Origin: a bacterium
GTDB lineage: Archaea; Nanoarchaeota; Nanoarchaeia; Woesearchaeales; UBA10216
Length of the DNA stretch: 12,601 nucleotides
NCBI GenBank assembly: GCA_024206195.1
Contig: JAAGZO010000601.1
Location: 1-12,601 of the forward strand
Direction: 5' to 3'
The first letter of the stretch is position 1. Each line of letters starts with the position of its first letter. The position numbers were made by a program, and so were the translations under genes. The notes beneath the pieces were generated by a model. That model was not told where the DNA came from, searched no databases, and saw nothing but the letters and a program-made list of their open reading frames with translations. Below, in pieces: positions 1 to 6,248 of the stretch.

Positions 1-113
1 AGATTTAAATGTTGTAGATTGACTAACTTTTTAATTGTATTCGGTAAATAAGTAAGTTCTAATCCACTTAAGTCTAAATATTGATCTTCTGAAAATATTG
101 AAACTTTATACCT
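1..113 (-). CDS. Leucine-rich repeat coding frame, partial, no start codon in window
   Basis: This frame is open from just after a TGA at 116-114 to the window edge, 37 full codons. From about its 13th residue it encodes a classic bacterial leucine-rich repeat: LDLSGLELTYLPNTI, then a leucine-spaced helix segment, and a second LNL strand begins exactly 23 residues after the first LDL, which is the common bacterial repeat length. No ATG, GTG or TTG occurs in this frame inside the window. It overlaps the end of the tail spike gene (stop 76-74) and sits in the -1 frame relative to it. It could be the distal part of the spike reached by frameshifting or broken by an indel, or the remnant of a separate gene joined here by recombination. 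The repeat itself is seen directly; how it is translated is unknown. Confidence 0.7.
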
Positions 114-832
114 TCAAACCTTGAATAGGCATTTACAATCACATTTGGGGCTGTACTTAATGTTAATTTAACCAAATAAGTTAAAGTACCACTAGACAAG
201 ATTTCAGTAGCCGTTGGGCCATCACCTTGTAATGAAACAAATTGTTTACTAATCAATAAAGACCCTGATAAATAACGGCCTCCAGGCAAATAAACAATAC
301 CTCCACCAGTTGCACCTCCCGACACAGTATTCTCTAAAGTATCAATAGCTTTCTGTATGGCAGTTGTACTAAGGGTAGCCCCTGTACGATCCGCACCAAA
401 CCAGTTTACATCTAGCTTCCTATTTTTATTTAAGTAAAGATTTCCAGCCCCTGAGAACGCTTGGGACCCGTGTGTAATATTAACGTACCCATTAATCGTT
501 AAGGAGTAAGCCCCTTGATTAATCACACCAAGTCCGATAAAATCTAAAGTAATATTACTTGGAATAGTTAGATTAGTAGTTAGTGTTATGGATTTACTTA
601 TTACTAAAGTAACATTGGTGGACCCAATAGTTGTGACTAGGGAAGCCAAATCAGTACTGGTTTGATAAGTCTTACCTGCTAGAGTGTCATTAGTCATTCC
701 TGCTACTAGGACACCTCCATCCTTAACCACCATTCTCTCAGTATCCGTAGCATACCCAAACATTCCATTCTTTAATCTGGTTGTTAGATTAGCTTCGGTG
801 TCTCTTATTCTTATTACATCTATATTTGGCAT
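74..832 (-). CDS. Tail spike/fibre base with pectate-lyase-like beta-helix, possibly truncated
   Basis: A 252-residue protein. The N-terminus (DTEANLTTRLKNGMFGYATD, residues 11-30) resembles the virion-attachment start of phage fibres, where a short segment compares the fibre with supplied settings. Residues 50-115 are Thr/Ile/Asn-rich strands. Residues 141-206 carry the Pectate_lyase_3 signature of phage spikes: DVNWFGADRTG, AIQKAID, GGGIVYLPGGRYL and VSLQGDG. Such proteins trimerise at the tail tip and bind or cut surface polysaccharide. The ATG at 832 has AGGAG eight bases upstream, overlapping the stop of the nozzle gene. It stops only about two coils into the helix, whereas family members normally continue for hundreds of residues, so the C-terminus looks missing. 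The -1 frame past this point encodes a leucine-rich repeat. No catalytic residues can be assigned. Confidence 0.8.
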   Translation of the reverse strand: MPNIDVIRIRDTEANLTTRLKNGMFGYATDTERMVVKDGGVLVAGMTNDTLAGKTYQTSTDLASLVTTIGSTNVTLVISKSITLTTNLTIPSNITLDFIGLGVINQGAYSLTINGYVNITHGSQAFSGAGNLYLNKNRKLDVNWFGADRTGATLSTTAIQKAIDTLENTVSGGATGGGIVYLPGGRYLSGSLLISKQFVSLQGDGPTATEILSSGTLTYLVKLTLSTAPNVIVNAYSRFEGIKFQYFQKINI

Positions 833-843
833 GATTTTGTCTC

Positions 844-3102
844 CTATTCTACCCCTTCTATAATCTCTTCGGTTGCAGTACCTGTCTCTGTGTACTCTTC
901 AGACCCCGCCCCATTTTCAACAACATCTGTTGGATCTGGGGGTATAGACCAATCAGGATCTGTAGGCACTTCTAGTAACACTCCAAAAGGATCAAATCCT
1001 GGTTTTATGCTACCTCTTTGTATCAAAGTATTCAGCATAATGGAGTAAATCGTGCAAGGTGCAGTAGTTGTTATTTGATAGTTAATGTAATTCCCGATAG
1101 CCCTGTAGTCTTGGTACCCCTGATACTCTGTTTCCCTTAAAGCTAAATTAGGGTACTCTTCAGGATCTAGTACTAAATCAAACGATGGTTGCCATAACGC
1201 ACCATTAACATAAGCCGTAGCTGTCAGTTTCTTGCTTGCTATGGCAACCAGGGAAAGGAACCTCTCTTCGATTAAGGATCTGCCTGAATTATCTTGGAAT
1301 TTCCAAGTGTCTAGTAAAACAGACATAGTAGCATCATTGGATATTGTTACATCGTAGTCGGTATCAACATAGCTACCATCAGGATTTTCTTTTTCTATCT
1401 CTATTATTGCTTGCGCTCTTGACACAACTGCAGCTCTCGTACCTTCTGCAAAAGTAAAGAGTCTTTCAGACCTAGAATTAAAAGGATAGACATATTTAGA
1501 CCAACCAGATTTCTGTTCTACTGCTAGAACAAGCATCTCACCTTGACCCCCATTTATAAATAGTTTCCCATTTATATAAATGAAATCAATATCTTCTGGG
1601 GAGAATTGTTTTAAATCTTCTCTTATAGGTCTAGAAACCTGCATATTAGAGTAAGTGCTTCGCCATTGTAAGTCGAAGCCCAATATTCGTAAATCATTTT
1701 GGTCATTAGTTAACGCACAAATTCCCACATTGGGTACGAATTGAGCTAATTCTTTATAGGTTATACCGATTACTTCATCCTCTGTAACCCAAGGCTGATC
1801 TGGATCGGCATTAGGTACTCTACCTGTTTTACCTTCTTTAATTCCAATTAAGTCATCCTTAAATGGGATTAACTTAATCATCTTTTGACCATCACCAGGA
1901 TCTGACTCTACCGCACTAGAAACCCTGACATTCTCAGAATAGATAGTATCCACTTCTGGAGTGTAATAGATTTTAGATTCAATATTGGAAAAAGGTGCTG
2001 TTCCTGTAGGACTAGGCCAAGTTGTAATACCGGATGCCCAAATCCTATTTTTCATATAAACCCCTGTACTAGCAGGAGGGATTGGGAACATCTCCATTCT
2101 ATCATCTGTTATAATATCTAAAGGATAGGGAACATCATCATCTAATACGTTATCTGTGGCGAAATAGTAGTAACTACCGTCCCAAGTCGCATTAAAAGTA
2201 GCTTTATCCATTTCTTGAACTAAGTATAATTCATTATCTCTACCAACTCTTTCAGCCGTAGATCCTGCACCCCCTGCTGCATTTGTAGCTGTGGTTAGGT
2301 CTTTAGATCGGTAAAGTCGAATGTAGTTCCAATTATTGTTCTCAGCATCTGCTAATAGAGAACCATCATTTGCGGTAGGGCTTACTGCTATATTAAAAGC
2401 AGATGTAGTTACCTCTGCCGTATAGGCAAAAGCACCTTCTTTTAAAACGGAACCTGCTGTAGCTAAAACTCTATTAGGTCCAGATACGATTAATGGAACT
2501 TCTGGTGTAACTGTAGTGTCTTTATAGACTAATTCTACCCCATAAATACGTTTACCGGCCAATACTCCAGGGCTTCCATCTACTGCAACACTTTGTATTT
2601 GTGGGGAAGGTAACCCCATTTTTCTTCTCTCGAACTTGAGACTAGAAGTATTCCATTCAAATACAGAGTTCTCAGTTTCTTCAAAAACATTGATTTTGCC
2701 ATTACTGACAAATAATGTTGCCTTAGCAGTAGACCCTGTTATTTGATAAGGGGTGACGGTATCTTTATCTACTACTGAGGCCCACGTAGACCCCGAACTA
2801 AGTGCAATGAATTTAAAAATAGTGTTTGATGAACTAATTTGCTGTACTACTAAGTATTCGGTAGTACCTGAGTCAAAAACAGCATGAGCTATTATATCCT
2901 CATTTGAGATTATATTTTCTACTAAAACTGCAGATCCTCTTCGAGATTTTATATAATCCCCATAAATATCGTAATTTTCTAGGATGCGAAATTCTGTTTT
3001 ATGGATATTTGCATGTGGGCCAAATGTATTAAGACCGGAGAATTGATCTACATCTAATTCCCTCTCTACGATACTTGTTTGTTTAGCCCTAGCTCTTTTC
3101 AT
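844..3102 (-). CDS. Putative tail nozzle / large tail protein (T7 gp12- or P22 gp10-like role)
   Basis: A 752-residue protein. The start has the pattern typical of podoviral nozzle or stopper proteins: FSGLN at residues 21-25, LENYDIYGDY at about 41-50 and a basic RRGS at 54-57, corresponding to the 'GGLN ... N... R.G' opening common in this group. A central block with GDGQKMIKLIPFKDDLIGIK is another recurring element of these beta-propeller-like tail proteins. The last 50 residues are acidic and Pro/Thr/Glu-rich. Its ATG directly follows the TAG of the adaptor gene (GGATAGATG), with GAGGG as ribosome site, which implies translational coupling. Position between adaptor and spike fits the distal tail plug onto which spikes dock. 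Assignment rests on sequence pattern, length and gene order, not on an alignment; another large virion protein is possible. Confidence 0.72.
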   Translation of the reverse strand: MKRARAKQTSIVERELDVDQFSGLNTFGPHANIHKTEFRILENYDIYGDYIKSRRGSAVLVENIISNEDIIAHAVFDSGTTEYLVVQQISSSNTIFKFIALSSGSTWASVVDKDTVTPYQITGSTAKATLFVSNGKINVFEETENSVFEWNTSSLKFERRKMGLPSPQIQSVAVDGSPGVLAGKRIYGVELVYKDTTVTPEVPLIVSGPNRVLATAGSVLKEGAFAYTAEVTTSAFNIAVSPTANDGSLLADAENNNWNYIRLYRSKDLTTATNAAGGAGSTAERVGRDNELYLVQEMDKATFNATWDGSYYYFATDNVLDDDVPYPLDIITDDRMEMFPIPPASTGVYMKNRIWASGITTWPSPTGTAPFSNIESKIYYTPEVDTIYSENVRVSSAVESDPGDGQKMIKLIPFKDDLIGIKEGKTGRVPNADPDQPWVTEDEVIGITYKELAQFVPNVGICALTNDQNDLRILGFDLQWRSTYSNMQVSRPIREDLKQFSPEDIDFIYINGKLFINGGQGEMLVLAVEQKSGWSKYVYPFNSRSERLFTFAEGTRAAVVSRAQAIIEIEKENPDGSYVDTDYDVTISNDATMSVLLDTWKFQDNSGRSLIEERFLSLVAIASKKLTATAYVNGALWQPSFDLVLDPEEYPNLALRETEYQGYQDYRAIGNYINYQITTTAPCTIYSIMLNTLIQRGSIKPGFDPFGVLLEVPTDPDWSIPPDPTDVVENGAGSEEYTETGTATEEIIEGVE

Positions 3103-4077
3103 CTATCCCTCAGAAATCCAATCACTCGCATCACCAAACGCCTGATATTGTACACCTTTATCTTCCCAAAATCTCGCACAATTCGGGGCAAGTAAGTCTC
3201 TGACAGAGCCCTTACTACCATAAGTAGCGTTATCAGCCAGTATTTCAATTCCTTTATATAGTATTTCATAGCGGTACTCTTCAGGTAAAATAACTCGATC
3301 TTCTTGTGAGATATTGGTAATAGTGGGAGGATTTATATAATAAACCCAACGATAATTAGAGTCATTTATGGTTGCAGGAGAGGTAGCTCCTAAATCTGTT
3401 TGGAGGATCTCTAAAGTTTCTGGAGGTGTGAGAGTTACCTCTTTACGATTCTCGTCCCAACGATAAGGGACATTCATCTTTCTATCTGAATATGAGTCTA
3501 AATCTAGCCCATAATCTAGGCTGTCTGTCTCATAATACTTTTTACTGTTAAATATTTGCTGATCTGTTACCTTAGTTATCCCTAAGAATTTACGAAAAGC
3601 GGGGTTTCCTTCACTCTCTCTAGGAGCCCTATATGGGCCATTAGAGGTTAGGTAATCTTGCCCTTCCGCTACAACTAAACTAGCAGAACTTCCTGTAGGA
3701 ATGGTTAATGTTTCCCCTGCAGTTAAGGTAAAGTTACCTGCCCCATCTGTGGGTTCGATTATCCATTTATTTATTCTATTCTCGGTTTTATAATTTAATA
3801 AAGTTCCAATAGCCCCTGATGTAGAGCCGGAAACCACTTCCCCAAGATCCGCTTCTAAAGGGCTCGTATAACTGGTTCGAGTTCCAAATACGTCTTGCCC
3901 TAAGAATAATTTTTGGTTCCACTCCTCAAATGCAGGTAAATCCTGCTTATAGGCAATCATCTGGCACATATTGGCAAAAGCCACTAATTGCTCAGAACTT
4001 AATTGAAACCTAATCCCATACTGCTGATGGGCTAAGGTTATAATACTTTGCAGAGTGGTAACTGCAGGATAGGTCAT
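3103..4077 (-). CDS. Putative head-tail adaptor (tail tubular protein A / gp4-like) with inserted beta domain
   Basis: A 324-residue protein. The N-terminal 60 residues are helical (an antiparallel-helix start with QLSSEQLVAFANMCQMIAYK). The C-terminal part from about residue 261 (RVILPEEYRYEILYKGIEIL) resembles the helical end of podoviral adaptors that sit under the portal ring. Between them, residues 80-140 form a Gly/Ser/Thr-rich insert with the repeated look of a small phage beta domain (VSGSTSGAIGTLL, then GNFTLTAGETLTIPTGSSAS). Known adaptors such as T7 gp11 and P22 gp4 are under 200 residues, so the insert largely explains the extra length. The ATG at 4077 has the best ribosome site in the window, AGGAGG five bases upstream. 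Placement between head genes and the nozzle supports a connector role. A tail completion protein of another type is the main alternative. Confidence 0.62.
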   Translation of the reverse strand: MTYPAVTTLQSIITLAHQQYGIRFQLSSEQLVAFANMCQMIAYKQDLPAFEEWNQKLFLGQDVFGTRTSYTSPLEADLGEVVSGSTSGAIGTLLNYKTENRINKWIIEPTDGAGNFTLTAGETLTIPTGSSASLVVAEGQDYLTSNGPYRAPRESEGNPAFRKFLGITKVTDQQIFNSKKYYETDSLDYGLDLDSYSDRKMNVPYRWDENRKEVTLTPPETLEILQTDLGATSPATINDSNYRWVYYINPPTITNISQEDRVILPEEYRYEILYKGIEILADNATYGSKGSVRDLLAPNCARFWEDKGVQYQAFGDASDWISEG

Positions 4078-4090
4078 TTAGACCTCCTAA

Positions 4091-4516
4091 TTAGTCTTCA
4101 GAACTGTCATCTTTATCCATAGAAGCTCTTAATTCTTCAGCTTCAGCTAGGATCTTTTGTAGTTCTTTTAGTGGTGCAGATACGGAATATTCTATACCGA
4201 TTGCATCTAGCTTTTCCTTAATTTGGGATTTAAGCGTTTTTGTAGCTACTTTAGGTACGAAACCTTCTTTAGTCTGCATAAGAGCTTCAGTTGTGTACTT
4301 TGGCATCTTATGCAAGATGTGATCTCGATTATACTCATTATCAGGTACAAGCCATTCTAACTTATGCCCTTCTCCTTTAGTCTTAGATTCCACAGTAGGA
4401 TCTAAGTTTACAATATTGCCCGCATGGTCTTTGCATCGCATTAGCTTTCGCCATACCCCGCCTGGTCCCATTTCGTCAGGTGCTGTCACCTTAAAATATT
4501 TTTTCCCTGTTATCAT
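4091..4516 (-). CDS. Small head-region protein with C-terminal HeH/SAP-like motif
   Basis: A 141-residue protein of unknown function. The first 90 residues contain no motif I recognise, though GPGGVWRKLMRCKDHAGN near residues 17-34 looks like a strand-turn-strand. Residues 97-124 (SQIKEKLDAIGIEY, then APLKELQKIL) match the helix-extended-loop-helix or SAP-like module often found at the end of small phage head proteins, where it is thought to contact nucleic acid or neighbouring proteins. The tail DKDDSSED is acidic. The frame is open back to a GTG at 4555, but I choose the ATG at 4516 because it has GGAG five bases upstream and because the longer version would start inside a strong terminator hairpin. 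It begins the connector/tail group after that terminator. Confidence 0.72.
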   Translation of the reverse strand: MITGKKYFKVTAPDEMGPGGVWRKLMRCKDHAGNIVNLDPTVESKTKGEGHKLEWLVPDNEYNRDHILHKMPKYTTEALMQTKEGFVPKVATKTLKSQIKEKLDAIGIEYSVSAPLKELQKILAEAEELRASMDKDDSSED

Positions 4517-4533
4517 ATACTCTCCATTGTAAT

Positions 4534-4556
4534 AAAAAGGCGGGGTTTCCCCCACC
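4534..4556 (-). terminator. Rho-independent terminator between capsid and connector genes
   Basis: On the minus strand the sequence reads GGTGGGG-GAAA-CCCCGCC followed by TTTTTATT. The stem has seven pairs (one G-U), closed by a GNRA tetraloop and followed by a run of five Us. It lies after the decoration-protein stop (4565) and 18 bases before the ATG at 4516. The A-rich stretch on the other side means it might also work in reverse. It would reduce transcription of connector and tail genes relative to coat and decoration genes. Confidence 0.85.
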
Positions 4557-4564
4557 TATATTTT

Positions 4565-4879
4565 TTAAGCGGCTACCCATCCAACTAAAGATACTTCTAC
4601 ATCATAGCTACCTGTAACTAGGTCTGCTGCTAAGACTTGATACGCCTTGACATTCATACCTGTTTTAGAGATAGTGTCTGCTGTGAAGTTTGCTTTAATC
4701 CCTGCTACGTCTGTGCAAACTACTCCGATAACATCTGGGATGTTTACGAAGGGTTTTTCAAATACTACGGCTAAATTAGTAGTAGTATCTGCACCTTGAG
4801 TAACAGCAAGAGTAGCAGTAACTTTAATTGCTGTTTCTCTTGTTCCAAGGGTCGCTATAGGTAATTTTTTTTCTGACAT
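4565..4879 (-). CDS. Small beta-rich protein after the coat gene, putative capsid decoration protein
   Basis: A 104-residue, almost wholly beta-type protein. The chosen ATG (MSEKKLP) has AGGAG nine bases upstream; a longer frame back to a GTG at 4906 would have its ribosome site inside the coding region and is rejected. The pattern of a VF..PF strand near residues 39-44, a P.VIGVV strand at 48-54, a T.TG-like turn (TISKTGMNVKAY, 69-80) and a final VSLVGWVAA strand is reminiscent of H-type lectin-like domains used in phage decoration and fibre proteins. That resemblance is weak and inferred by eye. Its place directly after the coat gene, before the terminator, suggests high expression, as expected of a decoration or head-fibre protein. 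It could instead be a small unassigned structural protein. Confidence 0.75.
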   Translation of the reverse strand: MSEKKLPIATLGTRETAIKVTATLAVTQGADTTTNLAVVFEKPFVNIPDVIGVVCTDVAGIKANFTADTISKTGMNVKAYQVLAADLVTGSYDVEVSLVGWVAA

Positions 4880-4897
4880 TTTCTGGTTTCTCCTAAA

Positions 4898-4917
4898 TAG
4901 CCCCACTTAAGGGGCTA
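4898..4917 (-). other. RNA hairpin directly after the major capsid gene
   Basis: A perfect 7-pair inverted repeat, TAGCCCC / GGGGCTA with a 6-base loop, lies between the coat stop codon (4930-4928) and the ribosome site of the next gene. Only three Us follow (GGGGCTATTTAGGAG), so it is a weak terminator at most. A role in protecting the coat mRNA 3' end or in tuning translation of the next gene is equally possible. Confidence 0.6.
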
Positions 4918-4927
4918 CGGTTAATTT

Positions 4928-6199
4928 TTATAGTGTGCTTCCTGGAGTACCAGTAAGATACAAGAAAGAACTTTGGTTTAATGGTCGAGCCGTAGAAACA
5001 CTTGTCTTAAGGTCCATACGTTCACAACCACCAGCTTGAGATGCAGCCATACCTTCAACAAATGAGTAATCAAATGTTTTATTAGTAAAGTTAAGGTCTT
5101 TAACCTTAGCAGCACCAATGGCGGCTTTACTTAGCATTGCAGCAACTTCACAAGTTCCAACGCCAGCCCCTGTGTGTTCTGCAGGAGTTCGGCCATCTTC
5201 GATCTTGTAGAATTGATACTGAGCAGCAGGATCTGCTGTAGCAGCAACTGAAGTATCAAATAAAGGAGCTCGTTCATCAACGATGATTAGAGTTCGTTTG
5301 TAGTTACCCAGGATACCAGAGATAGCTCGGTTATCTACACCTCTTGCACCAGCATCTTGCATTAGCTCACGCCAAGTACCAGAACCAGTAGTAGTGGTTA
5401 ATTGTTGTGCTTGGGTTTCAGACAGTTTCAACACATAGTTGATTGATCTGTTACCTGATTTCCAAGATAGTTTTTGGAGCTTGTTATTAGCACCAGAATC
5501 CGCTTGGAAGATACAAGAATCAAGGGCGGCTAAATCGAAAGGATTTAATGCTCCAGTGATACCATCAGCAGCAGTTTTAATTGCTCCACCATAAGTAGTT
5601 TGGTTAGAGTTATATGTTACAGGAGCAGAAGCGCCATTAACAAGTACGGATGGGTGATGTGTTTTCGCTACAGGAGCTGAGGTAAGGGTTTCACCTTGCC
5701 AATATTCAGACTCTGTTAAGAACTCATCAGCTTCACAAAGAAGGGCTCTTTGGAAGTTATAATCCATTAGCTCTTTAAAGTAGTCAGTAAGTAATTGTAC
5801 TTTTTGACTTGCGATATTGTAGTATTCAGTTAAATCACCTTCAACAGACTCATCTGTAACAGTAAGACCTTTTCGTTGTAGGTTATAGTTGATTTGTCGA
5901 AAACGCATGGTAGGAGTTTCTTCATTTCCTTCTACCTTTTGCCATCCACCTTGACCTAGATCTTTCAATTTAGACATAAAAGGGATAGTTGTTTTCTGAA
6001 CACCTTTTTTGAATGAATCTGAAACGTAGTGAACTACAGAATCAGGAATTGTTTTTTGTCCTGCATTGGGGACATTACTGGATACTTCTAGTCGATTTGA
6101 TAATCCACTAATCCATACCGTATTGTTTACGACCTCTTTGACCATCTTTTTTCGCCAAGCCTGAACTTGGAGTTGGTCGAAAATTGGGGTTGCTGACAT
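4928..6199 (-). CDS. Major capsid protein (N4-gp56 / DUF4043-like)
   Basis: A 423-residue protein, the length usual for HK97-fold coat proteins of this group. The N-terminal 40 residues (AWRKKMVKEVVNNTVWISGL) and the central block at residues 101-160 (NLQRKGLTVTDESVEGDLTE followed by a long helix containing DYFKELMDYNFQRALL) are typical of N4-gp56-like coats, where the latter forms the spine helix. Later segments contain a REL..AG.RG patch and repeated Ala/Gly-rich strands, consistent with the A domain. No protease gene or obvious cleaved N-terminal delta domain is seen, in line with a separate scaffold. The ATG has AGGAG nine bases upstream. It follows the scaffold gene, as usual, and ends 10 bases before a hairpin. 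Confident as coat protein; the exact family label is from memory of sequence patterns. Confidence 0.87.
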   Translation of the reverse strand: MSATPIFDQLQVQAWRKKMVKEVVNNTVWISGLSNRLEVSSNVPNAGQKTIPDSVVHYVSDSFKKGVQKTTIPFMSKLKDLGQGGWQKVEGNEETPTMRFRQINYNLQRKGLTVTDESVEGDLTEYYNIASQKVQLLTDYFKELMDYNFQRALLCEADEFLTESEYWQGETLTSAPVAKTHHPSVLVNGASAPVTYNSNQTTYGGAIKTAADGITGALNPFDLAALDSCIFQADSGANNKLQKLSWKSGNRSINYVLKLSETQAQQLTTTTGSGTWRELMQDAGARGVDNRAISGILGNYKRTLIIVDERAPLFDTSVAATADPAAQYQFYKIEDGRTPAEHTGAGVGTCEVAAMLSKAAIGAAKVKDLNFTNKTFDYSFVEGMAASQAGGCERMDLKTSVSTARPLNQSSFLYLTGTPGSTL

Positions 6200-6219
6200 T
6201 TGTCTTTTCTCCTATTAAA

Positions 6220-6248
6220 ATTTTTGGTTGTTACCCCTGACCAAAAAT
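6220..6248 (-). other. Inverted repeat across the scaffold stop codon
   Basis: ATTTTTGGT (6220-6228) and ACCAAAAAT (6240-6248) form a perfect 9-pair, AU-rich stem with an 11-base loop that contains the TAA of the scaffold gene. On the minus strand TTTTAAT follows, then the AGGAG of the coat gene. It may be a weak terminator, an RNA processing site or a translation-coupling structure that makes coat expression differ from scaffold expression. Confidence 0.45.

Noticed and set aside
4517..4555. GTG start giving a 13-residue longer HeH-motif protein
   Set aside because: It would begin within the strong terminator stem, while the ATG at 4516 has GGAG at a suitable distance.
4880..4906. GTG start giving a 9-residue longer decoration protein
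   Set aside because: The AGGAG for the internal ATG at 4879 would lie inside the coding sequence, and the GTG itself has no ribosome site.
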